From positions 1 to 48,164 of the forward strand of contig SFIW01000015.1 of the NCBI GenBank assembly GCA_004556055.1: 48,164 bases of DNA, given 5' to 3'. Origin of the DNA: Planctomycetaceae bacterium. Its GTDB lineage: Bacteria > Planctomycetota > Planctomycetia > Pirellulales > Thermoguttaceae. The first letter of the stretch is position 1; each line of letters opens with the position of its first letter. A program made the translations under genes and the position numbers. The notes under the pieces are model-generated. The model ran no database searches. It was not told where the DNA came from and saw nothing but the letters and a program-made list of their open reading frames with translations. Below, one piece after another: positions 23,848-33,500 of the stretch.

Positions 23848-24786
23848 ATGAAAATGACTCGACAAGAATTTCTGAAGACCGTGGCGCTTGGCGGTCTCGC
23901 CACGACTCTCTGCCTCGACAGCGAAATCTCCGTTCTCGCTCAGGAAGGCAAGAAAGACGGAAAAGACGTCAAGCTCGTCGCCCTCCTCGGCGGAGAACCC
24001 GCTCCGATGTTCGAAAAGGGTATCGACGCCATCGGCGGTATCGCCCAGTTCGTCAGCAAGGGCGATAAAGTCACTATCAAGCCCAATATCGGTTGGGACA
24101 AGACCCCGGACCTCGCCGGAAACACGAATCCGGAACTGATCGTCGCGCTAATCAACGCCTGCAAAGACGCTGGCGCGAAAGAAATCACCGTCTTCGACAA
24201 CACATGCGACAACTGGCGCCGCTGCTATGAAAGTTCCGGGATCGAAGCCGCCGCAAAGAAGGCCGGCGCTATCGTTATGCCCGCGAACGAAGAAAAGTAC
24301 TTCCGCGAAACCGCTCTTCCTAAGGGAAAAGCGCTCAAGTCCGCGAAAATCCACCAAGCGATTCTCGACTGCGACAAGTGGTTCAACGTTCCCGTCCTCA
24401 AGAATCACGGCGGCGCGCGCATGACGATCGCCATGAAGAACCTTATGGGTATCGTTTGGGATCGTCGCGCTTTCCACCAGAAAGGCCTCGATCAATGCAT
24501 CGCCGATATCGGAACTCTCTCCAATCCCGCGTGCCTCAATATCGTCGACGCCTACCGCATCATGAAGACGAACGGCCCGCGCGGTCGTAACGCCGACGAC
24601 GTCGAACTCACCAAAGCGCTCTTCATGTCGACCGACCCCGTCGCCGTCGACGTCGCCGCCTGCGGCTTCTTCGCCCAGTTCACCGGCCTCAAGCTCGACG
24701 AAGTCAAGTATCTCCCGCTCGGTCAGGCGCACAAACTCGGCACCATGGACGTCAAGTCCCTCGACGTTCAGCGCATCAAGATCTGA
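23848..24786 (+). CDS. DUF362 domain protein (exported)
   Basis: A 312-residue protein of the DUF362 family, exported proteins often found next to ferredoxin-like membrane proteins. After the start 'MKMTRQEFLKTVALGGLATT' comes a short hydrophobic stretch and a likely cut near 'VLAQ' (about residue 32). The signal looks Tat-like but has only one Arg of the usual pair. The domain shows 'KVTIKPNIGWDKTP', 'ITVFDNTCDNWRRCYESSGI', 'WFNVPVLKNHGGARMTIAMK' and 'MSTDPVAVDVAACGFF', with conserved Cys and Asp. The chemistry is unknown. A TTG at 23830 is in frame, but AAAGGAAA stands nine bases before the ATG at 23848, which fixes the start. The polyferredoxin gene follows on the same strand, separated by two hairpins. 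Confidence 0.85.
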   Translation: MKMTRQEFLKTVALGGLATTLCLDSEISVLAQEGKKDGKDVKLVALLGGEPAPMFEKGIDAIGGIAQFVSKGDKVTIKPNIGWDKTPDLAGNTNPELIVALINACKDAGAKEITVFDNTCDNWRRCYESSGIEAAAKKAGAIVMPANEEKYFRETALPKGKALKSAKIHQAILDCDKWFNVPVLKNHGGARMTIAMKNLMGIVWDRRAFHQKGLDQCIADIGTLSNPACLNIVDAYRIMKTNGPRGRNADDVELTKALFMSTDPVAVDVAACGFFAQFTGLKLDEVKYLPLGQAHKLGTMDVKSLDVQRIKI

Positions 24787-24811
24787 GTCGCCGTTTGAAC
24801 CGACATACAAT

Positions 24812-24850
24812 GCGTCCCGGCCTCGCGCGGGGGCGCGTTTTCTTTATTTT
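24812..24850 (+). terminator. Terminator or attenuator after the DUF362 gene
   Basis: GCGTCCC pairs with GGGGCGC (24812-24818/24830-24836, one G-T pair) and runs into TTTTCTTTATTTT. It may reduce rather than stop transcription into the polyferredoxin gene 80 bases on. Confidence 0.65.
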
Positions 24851-24855
24851 GAACT

Positions 24856-24885
24856 GAAACGCCGTTCGAGTTGGCGCGGCGTTTC
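24856..24885 (+). repeat. Second hairpin upstream of the polyferredoxin gene
   Basis: A perfect 9-bp inverted repeat, GAAACGCCG and CGGCGTTTC, has no T run. It lies 44 bases before the polyferredoxin ATG, so it may be an mRNA 5' structure or an operator. Confidence 0.5.
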
Positions 24886-24929
24886 GTCATAAGGGCGCGT
24901 TTTCTCGCGCGCTCGGAAAGAAAACGGTT

Positions 24930-26672
24930 ATGATCAAAAACAACATCCTGCGCGTCTGCCGCATACTCCTCGCGATCATCGTACTCGGCGCTTTTATCGC
25001 CTACTTCGTCGATTTCACTGAGAAAGTTCCGCACAAACTCGCGTTTCTCGCGAAGTTGCAATTCATTCCGTCCCTCCTTGCGGGCTCCTTCGCCGTCTTC
25101 GGCGCCCTTGTGCTCGTCACGCTCCTCTTCGGAAGAATCTACTGCTCCGTCGTCTGTCCTCTCGGGATCCTTCAAGACGTCATTGGGTTCTTCGGGCGCC
25201 GGATCGCGCGTCTCGCCGACAAGTTCAAGAAGGATCCGGCACACGCGAACGTCGAAGGCAAGCCCGTCGTCAAGCGCAAGCCCAAGCCGCTGCGCAACTA
25301 CCAGTACGGCCCGAACCATAAGAAGATTCGCGTCGCCTTCCTTGCCCTCGCGATCCTTTCTACGGTCGCCGGGGGATTCTACTTCTCGCTCATCGAACCG
25401 TACGGCGTCTTTGGACGAATCGCGCTCAATCTCCTCAAGCCGATTCACGTCATGATTAACAACGGCCTCTACGATTACTATTCCTCGAAGGACGTCGTTT
25501 CGAACTTCTACTACTACGCGCTGCGTCCCGAAAGTATCGGCGCCCTCGTCGTCGGTTCTCTCTCCTTCGTCGTCCTGTGCGTCTTCGCCGGACGATGGGG
25601 AAGACTCTATTGCAACACCGTCTGCCCAGTGGGAACGATCCTTGGTTTCCTCTCCAAGAAAGCGCTCTTTAGAACGCGCATCGACGCGTCGAAGTGCGTG
25701 AAGTGCGGCCTATGCTCCAAGCGCTGCAAGAGTTCGTGCATCGACTTCAAGAATAAGGAGGTCGATTCGAGCCGCTGCGTCGTCTGCTTCGACTGCTTCT
25801 CCGCGTGCAAGAAAGACGCGCTCTATTTCGGCCTCAAGCGTCCCGAAAAGTCGGACGTTCCGCAGACCGACAAATCGACGTCGAGCCCCGACGGAGCCGC
25901 GTCTTCCGTCGCCTTTGACGAGAACCGCCCCCTCGACTCGCTCCGCGGATTCGACCCCGGCAAGCGTCAATTCCTCGCCCTCTCCGTCGCCGCGACGACC
26001 GCCGCCCTCGCAAGCGTCGCGCGCTCCCAGGAGCCGACTGGACCAATCCCCGCGCAGAACAACGAGAGTCTCGACGACGCCAAGCCAGAAGATTACGGCC
26101 TCACGCCAATCAAGCGCGAATACACGATCACGCCGCCGGGCTCCCTCAGTCACCGTCACTTCCAGATGCATTGCGTCGGCTGTCAGCTCTGCGTTGCGAA
26201 GTGTCCGGCGCGTATCTTGAAGCCCTCGGGATTTGAAAACGGTCTGCGCGGGTTCATGCAGCCGCGCGTCGACTTCTCACACGGTTTCTGCAACTACGAC
26301 TGCACCCTATGCGGCGAAGTCTGCCCTGCGGGAGCGATCAAACTCTTCCCGAAAGAGGAGAAACAGCTAATCCAGATGGGGCACGTCGTCTTCATTAAGG
26401 ACAACTGCATCGTCTACGCGCAAGACACGAGTTGCGGCGCGTGTTCCGAACACTGCCCGACTCAAGCGCTCCACATGGTTCCATATAAGGGAACGCTGAC
26501 GATCCCCGAGGTCAACGTCGAACTTTGCGTCGGCTGCGGAGGGTGCGAATACATCTGCCCCGCGCGACCTTTCCGCGCCGTCTACATTGAAGGGAATCCG
26601 ACGCATCTCGCCGCCAAACCTGTCGAAAAGCAGGAGACGATCGAGGTCGAAGAGGTCGATTTCGGCTTCTAA
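24930..26672 (+). CDS. NapH/NapG-like fused membrane polyferredoxin
   Basis: A 580-residue inner-membrane electron carrier. The N-terminal half is NapH-like, with four membrane helices (about 8-28, 43-70, 130-155, 205-230). Cys-rich loops ending helices two and four read 'YCSVVCPLGILQD' and 'YCNTVCPVGTILGF'. Two 4Fe-4S motifs follow, 'CVKCGLCSKRC' (about 256) and 'CVVCFDCFSAC' (about 283). Near residues 345-368 lies 'GKRQFLALSVAATTAALASV', a Tat-signal-like hydrophobic segment. After it are four more clusters: 'CVGCQLCVAKC', 'CTLCGEVC', 'CGACSEHC' and 'CVGCGGCEYIC'. This order equals NapH fused to a NapG-type periplasmic ferredoxin, with the old Tat signal as a fifth helix. Six clusters and the DUF362 partner suggest electron transfer across or along the membrane. 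Donor and acceptor are unknown. Confidence 0.85.
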   Translation: MIKNNILRVCRILLAIIVLGAFIAYFVDFTEKVPHKLAFLAKLQFIPSLLAGSFAVFGALVLVTLLFGRIYCSVVCPLGILQDVIGFFGRRIARLADKFKKDPAHANVEGKPVVKRKPKPLRNYQYGPNHKKIRVAFLALAILSTVAGGFYFSLIEPYGVFGRIALNLLKPIHVMINNGLYDYYSSKDVVSNFYYYALRPESIGALVVGSLSFVVLCVFAGRWGRLYCNTVCPVGTILGFLSKKALFRTRIDASKCVKCGLCSKRCKSSCIDFKNKEVDSSRCVVCFDCFSACKKDALYFGLKRPEKSDVPQTDKSTSSPDGAASSVAFDENRPLDSLRGFDPGKRQFLALSVAATTAALASVARSQEPTGPIPAQNNESLDDAKPEDYGLTPIKREYTITPPGSLSHRHFQMHCVGCQLCVAKCPARILKPSGFENGLRGFMQPRVDFSHGFCNYDCTLCGEVCPAGAIKLFPKEEKQLIQMGHVVFIKDNCIVYAQDTSCGACSEHCPTQALHMVPYKGTLTIPEVNVELCVGCGGCEYICPARPFRAVYIEGNPTHLAAKPVEKQETIEVEEVDFGF

Positions 26673-26700
26673 ACTCCTTTCCTGAGAAAATTCGCGAAAA

Positions 26701-26738
26701 AGGCGCGTCGCGCTCTTGACGACGACGCGCCTTCGTTT
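26701..26738 (+). terminator. Terminator after the polyferredoxin gene
   Basis: A perfect 10-bp stem AGGCGCGTCG/CGACGCGCCT (26701-26710/26723-26732) is followed by a modest T run. Confidence 0.65.
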
Positions 26739-26781
26739 ATATTAGTACTGTTGTTTGCGCCGCATCGCGGTCGAACGCGAT

Positions 26782-26856
26782 GGTGGGAGTAGCTCAGTTG
26801 GTTAGAGCGTCGGATTGTGGCTCCGAAGGTCGGGGGTTCGAGTCTCCTCTCCCACC
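26782..26856 (+). tRNA. tRNA-His (GTG anticodon)
   Basis: A full cloverleaf is visible. Acceptor stem GTGGGAG (26783-26789) pairs with CTCCCAC (26849-26855), and the extra G at 26782 faces C856, the G-1:C73 pair that identifies histidine tRNAs. The D arm is AGCTCAGTTGGTTAGAGC. The anticodon stem TCGGA/TCCGA encloses loop TTGTGGC, giving anticodon GTG. The T loop is TTCGAGT with two G-T pairs in its stem. CCA is not encoded. A terminator follows at once, so it is a single tRNA gene. Confidence 0.96.
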
Positions 26857-26858
26857 CT

Positions 26859-26897
26859 AAAACGCCGGGTTGAAGTCTTCTTCTCCCGGCGTTTTTT
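26859..26897 (+). terminator. Terminator after tRNA-His
   Basis: A perfect 9-bp stem AACGCCGGG/CCCGGCGTT (26861-26869/26885-26893) is followed by six T. Confidence 0.85.
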
Positions 26898-27002
26898 CTT
26901 TCCTATTCTTTCTTTTCCCCCTTTTCAACAACCAGTTTTTTCGTCATACTTGTCCTTAGTCGTTATTTTTTCGCGTCTTAATTTTCACTACGGTTTCGTC
27001 TT

Positions 27003-28007
27003 ATGAGCATCGAGCAATCGGACGCCATCGTCCTGCGAATCTACGAATTTATGGAGTCGAGCGTCGTCGCGACCGTCTATACGCGCGACTTCGGAAAAGT
27101 CCGCGGGCTCGCTAAGGGCGCGAGGAGACTCAAAAATCCTTTTGAAAATTCCCTTGACCTCCTCGTCTCCAATAATCTAACATTCATCAAGAAGAATTCC
27201 GACGCGCTCGACCTCTTCACGAAAGCGAAGTTAGTTCGAAGGTTTTTGCCTGACGCGAAGAATCGACGCGCCCTCTACGCGGCGTATTACGTCGTCGAGC
27301 TCCTCGACCTCATGACGGAGCTCTACGACCCGAATCCGCAGTTGTGGCGCGCCGCAGATCTCGCTCTCCAAGGGTTCGGACACGGACAACGCGCCGGCGA
27401 AAGGCTCTTCGCCTTCGAAGCGTTCCTACTCGACGCTTTCGGAGAGTTCCCGTCGACCCGACACTGCGTCGAATGCGGAGAGGAATTGCCCCTCGATCGT
27501 CCGACCCTTCCCCTCGGTCGACCGCTCGTCTTCGACTTCATCCAAGGCGGCGTCATTTGCAAAAAATGCCTCGCCGCGGGAAAAGGAAAAGGATGCGGTC
27601 CAACGACCGTCGGCGCGCTGCGCGCTCTCGAAGTCGCGCTAAGAACGCAGTACGACACGCTCCTTTACGATCACTCCTTCCAACTCAACTTGGCAAGACA
27701 GCTCGAAGAAGCGCGAAAAGCTTTCGAAACGACCCGCCATAGGATTCGGGAGAACGCCCGCGCCGTATACGACCGACTCGACGAGATCACCCTCGCGCGA
27801 CTCGGAAAATTCGAAAAGCCCGAAACGGATCAGCTCCGCGCCCTCCTCAACCGCTACTTTATGCGAATCTTGAGGCGACGACCTCGCTTGATCGACTACC
27901 TCGGTTACGCGACCCGCGGCGAAGATTATCCCTCGGGTCTCGAGGATAATTTTGAATATGAAACCGTCGAGCCTTCCACCGCTTGTTGGAAGTACTCCTT
28001 AACATAA
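27003..28007 (+). CDS. recO: DNA repair protein RecO
   Basis: RecO helps load RecA onto SSB-coated single-stranded DNA in the RecFOR pathway. The 334-residue product has the family layout. An N-terminal OB fold shows 'SDAIVLRIYEFMESSVVATV' then 'GKVRGLAKGARRLKNPF', matching RecO's 'E.S.ivt.fT...G....vakGar'. A helical part contains 'AAYYVVELLDLMTE' and 'FEAFLLDAFGEFP'. A zinc-finger-like element has 'CVECGEELP' and 'CKKCLAAG'. It is about 80 residues longer than the E. coli protein, close to other long bacterial RecO proteins. The ribosome site before the ATG is weak. It is the first gene of a unit with the BamD-like and LptE-like genes (25-base and 13-base gaps). Confidence 0.88.
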   Translation: MSIEQSDAIVLRIYEFMESSVVATVYTRDFGKVRGLAKGARRLKNPFENSLDLLVSNNLTFIKKNSDALDLFTKAKLVRRFLPDAKNRRALYAAYYVVELLDLMTELYDPNPQLWRAADLALQGFGHGQRAGERLFAFEAFLLDAFGEFPSTRHCVECGEELPLDRPTLPLGRPLVFDFIQGGVICKKCLAAGKGKGCGPTTVGALRALEVALRTQYDTLLYDHSFQLNLARQLEEARKAFETTRHRIRENARAVYDRLDEITLARLGKFEKPETDQLRALLNRYFMRILRRRPRLIDYLGYATRGEDYPSGLEDNFEYETVEPSTACWKYSLT

Positions 28008-28032
28008 AACCGCAAAGGACAGGGACGTCCAT

Positions 28033-29868
28033 ATGAGTTTTTCGCAATACTTGAAACTTGCGACGATCGTCGCCGTCGGCGGCGCCGCCTCTTTCTTCGC
28101 GCCCGCGTTCTCGGAGCTCGCCCCGAACGCGTCCCTCTACGCGCAAGACGACGATTTCCCATCCCTCGGAGACGACTTCCCTACCCTTGGCGACGATTTC
28201 CCCGTCGTCGAGCAAGAAACCGTCGACGACGAAAACGCTCCGCCTCAAGAGAGCGAACTCTCCGACTTCGCGCGCAACGGCGCGAACGTCCCAGAGCCTT
28301 CCGGAGAATATCAACACGTCGACGAAGACGATTTCCGGCCTACCCCCAAACGCCAGTCGATCGCCGACCGTGAAGCGAAGGACGAGGAGATCGAATCCGC
28401 CTATAAAGCGTGGCTCGAGGAGCAAAAGCGAAAAAAGAAAGCCAATAGCGACGTTCCAAAGTATCTCCGACCGATCGAAAGCGTCGACATTAACGACGAA
28501 AACAGCCCCTTTGCAAGGCTCAAACAGAACGAAACGGAAGACAAAACCTTCATGCGTCGCGTCACCGCCGACACGTTCTCGATGATGCAGGACGAAGCGC
28601 CATCCGCGCGCGAACTCGAAGAATGGGAAAAGGAGACCCCTACCCCTGTCGATTGGTCGAAATACGCCTTATCATTCGACACGATCCGTTCATGGTTCGG
28701 AATGGGGCCCGACGAAAAGGCCGCGCTCGCTCTCATGCGCGAAGCGTGTCTCAAGCAGAAAGAATATTCGACGACGAAGGATCGAAAATGTCTCAAGGAG
28801 GCCGCCCAGCTCTATGAAAAAGCTGCGGAACGATGGCCCGGCCCCGCATTGCGACCCAACGAAGCGAAAAAGAACCCATACGGCGCGGCGAAAAGCGGAT
28901 GTCTCATCGAAGAAGACGGACTATTCTTCGCTGGGGAATGTTGGTTCTTTTATAAGGATTATGGGCGCGCAGTCTCCTGTTTCCGCGCCCTCGTTCAGAC
29001 TTATAACGCCTCGATCTACAAAGACACGGCGATGAAACGCCTCTTCTTCATCGGCAACTATTGGGTGGAATGTTCCGAGAAGGAGACGAAAGCGAACGCC
29101 GATAAAGAAGAAAAAGGCAAGCCGACGCTGCGAACCTTCGCCGCCGCCAAGAAGGCGTACGAAACGATCTTCCTCAACGATCCTTCCGACACGGGCCTCG
29201 CTCCCGCCGCCCTCTACGCTCTCGCCAACGCGTACATGCGTCGCGGCGTCAAGCAAGGGGACGGTTCCTACGCCTCCGCCGCGGAATATTATCGTCAGCT
29301 ATACGACTTCTATCCGGCAAGCAAATACGCGGAAGACGCCTGCCGACTGCGCATGATCGCGCTCCACCGCTCCTATCAAGGCGTATACTACGACGCCGCG
29401 CCTCTCGACGAAGCGCGAAAACTCGCCGAAACGATCCTAAAGAGCGGGCGCGGAAACATGGACGTCATCTACGAAGAGCTCGACAATATTAAGGAAGAGC
29501 AAGCGCGAAGACTCTACGCTCTCGGACAATATTACGAACGGCGCGGGAATTACGCCTCCGCGCGTTCCTACTACATGAGACTCGCCGAAGAGCACGCAAG
29601 CTCCGAATTCGCGACCCTCGGCGCCCAGGCGTACGAGCATATCCAGTCGAAGCCCGCGCAAGCCGACCAGCTCTCGTGGATCAGGCCCATCGCGCCCTTC
29701 TTGCCAAAGGATGAATCGCAGTACTTCGAGCTCGAGCCCAAGAAGGATCTCGCCAGTCTCGCCGCGCGCGAAGAAAGACTCGACTCCATCGGACGAGACG
29801 ACGAACTCGACGATTCGAAAGAACCCGACAAGACCGCGCAAAACGACGACGGCGCTTCATTCAAATGA
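28033..29868 (+). CDS. Exported TPR protein, BamD-like outer membrane assembly factor
   Basis: 611 residues with an N-terminal hydrophobic segment ending near 'LYAQ' (about residue 37), suggesting export. It is followed by a threefold repeat 'DDFPSLG-DDFPTLG-DDFPVV' and a long acidic, probably disordered region up to about 215. From there to about 530, tetratricopeptide-type helix pairs follow. 'AAEYYRQLYDFYPASKYAED' and 'ARSYYMRLAEEHASSEFATL' are typical of BamD/YfiO, which helps the Bam complex insert beta-barrel proteins. BamD is normally about 250 residues, so the N-terminal extension is unusual. No lipobox Cys is present at the signal, unlike E. coli BamD. The next gene is an LptE-like lipoprotein, supporting an envelope role. 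AAAGGA precedes the ATG. Confidence 0.7.
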   Translation: MSFSQYLKLATIVAVGGAASFFAPAFSELAPNASLYAQDDDFPSLGDDFPTLGDDFPVVEQETVDDENAPPQESELSDFARNGANVPEPSGEYQHVDEDDFRPTPKRQSIADREAKDEEIESAYKAWLEEQKRKKKANSDVPKYLRPIESVDINDENSPFARLKQNETEDKTFMRRVTADTFSMMQDEAPSARELEEWEKETPTPVDWSKYALSFDTIRSWFGMGPDEKAALALMREACLKQKEYSTTKDRKCLKEAAQLYEKAAERWPGPALRPNEAKKNPYGAAKSGCLIEEDGLFFAGECWFFYKDYGRAVSCFRALVQTYNASIYKDTAMKRLFFIGNYWVECSEKETKANADKEEKGKPTLRTFAAAKKAYETIFLNDPSDTGLAPAALYALANAYMRRGVKQGDGSYASAAEYYRQLYDFYPASKYAEDACRLRMIALHRSYQGVYYDAAPLDEARKLAETILKSGRGNMDVIYEELDNIKEEQARRLYALGQYYERRGNYASARSYYMRLAEEHASSEFATLGAQAYEHIQSKPAQADQLSWIRPIAPFLPKDESQYFELEPKKDLASLAAREERLDSIGRDDELDDSKEPDKTAQNDDGASFK

Positions 29869-29881
29869 GAGACGCTCCCCT

Positions 29882-30430
29882 ATGATCCGTTCCGACTTCA
29901 CCTTCGCCGCAATTTTCGCCGCGTTTCTCGCGCTCGCCCTACAAGGGTGCGCCGCGCTCTCCGGATACAACGTCGGTCCGCGCGGTCTATACAACGGAAA
30001 CGTGCGCACCGTCTACGTCCAGATGGTCGACGCCGACACGTACCGTCAAGGATTTGGCGAGCGCATCACCGAGGCCGTCTGCAAAAAAATCACAGAGCAG
30101 ACTCCTTATCGCATCGCCACCGCAGGCGAAGCCGATTCGCTACTCGCTATCAAACTCCATTCGGAAACTCAGTCCGTCAACGCCCGCGACCGATTCGACG
30201 GAACGCGTGAAAAGAATATTCGACTCACCGCTACCGCCGTCTGGAAAGTTCTCGACTCCTCCAATCTCTCAGAGTCAGGAATGACCCCCGTGAGTATGAA
30301 CGACGGAGTCACTCTCGAATCGAGCGCCTACCTTGTCCCAGAGGTCGGTCAATCCTCCGCGACCTCACAACAAGAGGCGATCGACAAGCTCGCCGACGAG
30401 ATCGTCGGACTCATGGAAACTCCTTGGTAA
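29882..30430 (+). CDS. LptE-like outer membrane lipoprotein
   Basis: A 182-residue protein whose start 'MIRSDFTFAAIFAAFLALAL' leads to a lipobox ending 'LQGC', so Cys22 would carry the lipid. The mature part begins 'AALSGYNVGPRGLYNGNVRT', close to the family's 'C.GY.....LYP..I.TV.V'. It continues with 'YRQGFGERITEAVCKKITEQ' (family 'LT.AV...I...T.YRV') and closes with 'AIDKLADEIVGLMETPW', a common C-terminus of planctomycete-type LptE proteins. LptE plugs the LptD barrel that inserts LPS. The frame is open further upstream over the end of the previous gene, but the ATG at 29882 with the signal peptide fixes the start. It is third in the recO unit and followed by a terminator. Confidence 0.75.
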   Translation: MIRSDFTFAAIFAAFLALALQGCAALSGYNVGPRGLYNGNVRTVYVQMVDADTYRQGFGERITEAVCKKITEQTPYRIATAGEADSLLAIKLHSETQSVNARDRFDGTREKNIRLTATAVWKVLDSSNLSESGMTPVSMNDGVTLESSAYLVPEVGQSSATSQQEAIDKLADEIVGLMETPW

Positions 30431-30441
30431 TCCCTTCTTGG

Positions 30442-30475
30442 GGCCGTGGGACGTCGCGTCCTTCGGCCTTTTTTC
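30442..30475 (+). terminator. Terminator after the recO operon
   Basis: A long stem from GGCCGTGGGACG pairs with CGTCCTTCGGCC with two imperfect positions and is followed by TTTTTT. Confidence 0.8.
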
Positions 30476-30501
30476 TTTCTCTCCTAACTTCCTCGACGCT
30501 C

Positions 30502-30530
30502 TTGATTTCGACTCTTCGGCAAGATACAAT
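30502..30530 (+). promoter_or_regulatory. Sigma-70-type promoter for the diheme protein gene
   Basis: TTGATT (30502-30507), exactly 17 bases, then TACAAT (30525-30530). The start codon at 30585 is about 48 bases after the expected transcription start. Confidence 0.6.
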
Positions 30531-30584
30531 TTCTCCTGCGTTCCCTTCATCATTTTTTCCCGCCTAGTTTATGGAGACGTTCGT

Positions 30585-33500
30585 ATGCCGAGTCGAAGTC
30601 AACGCGTTCCTCTGCTCCTCTTCTTCGCGTTCATGGCCGCGACCCTCGCTCTTGCGGCGCGCCAAGCAAGAGCCCAAGATCCGATCCTCTGGGACTTCGA
30701 GTCAGGGGAGCTCGCTCCGTGGAAGATCGTCGAAGGGGAAAACTCCAAACCGATCGGTTCGCGCGACTTCGAGTTTCACAATAACTCGACCCCTTACCAG
30801 AAATCGGGAAAATTCTACCTCACCACCCTTGAGTCGTCGCAAGACGACGCCCCCACCGACGACGTGCGTTGCGCGATCGAATCCCCCGTCTTCCGTATCG
30901 AAGGAGACGCGATCCGCTTCCTCGTCGGCGGCGCGGGGAAACGCGACGACGTGCGCGTCGAACTCGCGATTCTCGACGACGAAGGGAACTCCTCGATCGT
31001 TCAAAGCGCGCGCGGAGAAGACTCGCAGGGGCTGCGCGAAGTTCTCTGGAACGTCGCCGACCTGAAGGGAAAACGCGCCTTCTTGCGCGTCGTCGATCAA
31101 GCGTCGGGTCCGTGGGCGCACATCCGCTGCGACGCGTTCCGAGTCGACGGCGCGCTCGATCCTGAAGGCGACGCCCTGCGCGACGCGCGCCGCGAAGCGA
31201 TCGCTCAAGAAGCGAGAGAACGCGAAGCGAAGAAGCGACAAGAAGCTATCGACGCCCTCCCAGACGCCGTCCTCTACGTCTCGCGCCGCCAATATCTCCC
31301 CGACCACCACAACACCGCGACGATCTTCCAGCGCGGCGAGATCAACGAAAACAGTTTTGTCGGCGGCTCGAAGCTCGTCGTATGGTTCCCCCATGAAGAT
31401 CGCGTCAAAACCCTTCTCGAACTACCCGAGGGGATTGTGCGAGATCCGTGCCTCTCCTTCGACGCTAAGAAAGTCCTCGTCTCCGTCCGCAAATCAAAGC
31501 TCGACGACTACCACATTGCCGAACTTGAGCTCGATCTCGACTTCGACCGACCCGCCTTGACGCTTCTTCCCGAGACGACCGACGAAGAGATCGCCGCTAT
31601 TCCTGGATTCCGACAGCTCACCTTCGTAAACGGAGCGTCCGATATAGACCCCGCTTATCTCCCCTCGGGGGAAATCGTCTTCTCCTCCACGCGCGAGCCG
31701 AAATACTGCATGTGCAACCGCCATATCATGTGCAATCTCCACAAGATGAACGCGGACGGTTCCAACGTCGAGCAGATTGGAAAGAGCACGCTCTTTGAAG
31801 GACATGCCGCGCTCCTCTCCGACGGACGCGTCATCTACGACCGCTGGGAATACGTCGACCGCAACTTCGGCGACGCCCAAGGCGTATGGGTCGCCAACCC
31901 CGACGGAACGAAGCACGAAATCTATTGGGGCAACAACACCTCCGCGCCCGGCGGCGTCATCGACGCCAGGCCCCTCCCCGACGACGACTCGAAGTTCGTC
32001 TGCGTCTTTGGCTCGTGCCACGACAGGCCCTGGGGCGCGATCGCCCTCGTCGACCGTAGACTCGGCGTCGACGGAAGAAAGCCCGTTCTTCAGACCTGGC
32101 CCCCCGAGACGATCGAATGGGTCTCCGACGATCCTGCCGCCGATCCCTTCAAAGAGGCGTACCGTTACGACGCCTTCTCGCGCTCACCGCGAAAATACGA
32201 AGACCCCTTCCCCCTCGACGACGGATTTATCCTCGCCGCAGGACAGGTTCGTGACGACGAAGAAACCGGAATCTACGTCCTTGATCCAGACGGCGGCGCG
32301 ACTCTCGTACGCGTCGACTCACCGGGATGCTTCGATCCGATCCCGATCTACGAGACCCCCGCGCCGCGCGAAATCGCCAATCGCGTGAACCCGAAAGACG
32401 AATTCGGATATTTCTACGTCTCGAACGTCTACGAAGGTTTCGGCATGGAGAACGTGAAGCCCGGCTCCGTGAAATTCCTCCGCGTCGTCGAATCCCCCGA
32501 GAAACGGTTCTGGACCCATACCGACTGGCAAGGGAGCGGAACCCAGGCGCCCGGCATGGCGTGGGACGACTTCAACAACAAACGCATCCTCGGAACCGTT
32601 CCCGTCGCGGAAGACGGAAGCGTCTCCTTCGCCGTTCCCGCCGAGAAATTCGTCTATTTCCAGCTCCTCGACGAGAATCAGATGATGATTCAGTCGATGC
32701 GCAGCGGAATCATGGCGCGACCCGGCGAGACGAACGCGTGCCTCGGATGCCATGAAAGCCGCGTCGACGCGCCCCTCTCCTCGACTATCGTAGGTTCCGC
32801 CGCCGCGGGAGAGCCGCAAACCCTCGAACCGTGGTTCGGCGAACCGCGACTCTTCAGCTATTACGAAGAGGTTCAACCCGTCTTTGACAAATACTGCGTC
32901 CAGTGCCACGACGTCGGAGAACCGGGAGGCGAAAAGCTCCTTCTGAGCGCCGACCGTAATTTGGCGTTCAACGTCTCATACTGGGAGCTGCGCTCAAAGG
33001 AATACGCGCGCGTGCCAGGCGCGGGGCCTCACAACGTCCTCTCCCCGAATAGCTGGGGCGCGGCGCAGAGCAAGCTTACGCAAATCTTTCTCAAAGGACA
33101 CGAAGACCCTCAGATCGACGCGAAAAGGCGCGATATGGGAATCTTCGTCGACGCGCTATCGGACGTCGAAGCTTTCCGCCGCGTCGCGACATGGCTCGAC
33201 CTCAACGCGCCATATTACCCAACCTACGCCTCCGCGTACCGCGATAATCCCTACGGTCGCTCCCCGCTGACTCAGGAGGAGACGCGACGTCTCGCAGAAC
33301 TGACCGGACTTCAGGGGAACACCCTTGCCGCCGCCGTCTATCTCGACCGCCCCGAGCTGAGCCCCTGCCTCGACCGATGGGGCGCCGCAAAAGCGCGCGT
33401 CTCGAAGGAATACGACGAAGCGCTCGCGATCATCCGCGCCGGTAAAGCGCGACTCAATCGCCAAGGACGCGGCGAAGAGGCCGACTTTGAGCCCGTCGCC

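Noticed and set aside
24148..24810. 220-codon minus-strand frame
   Set aside because: Antisense to the DUF362 gene; Val/Asp/Glu-rich translation typical of the codon-bias shadow.
30333..30584. 84-codon upstream extension of the diheme protein gene
   Set aside because: It overlaps the LptE-like gene and a terminator, and it would bury the signal peptide. The ATG at 30585 has a ribosome site and promoter.
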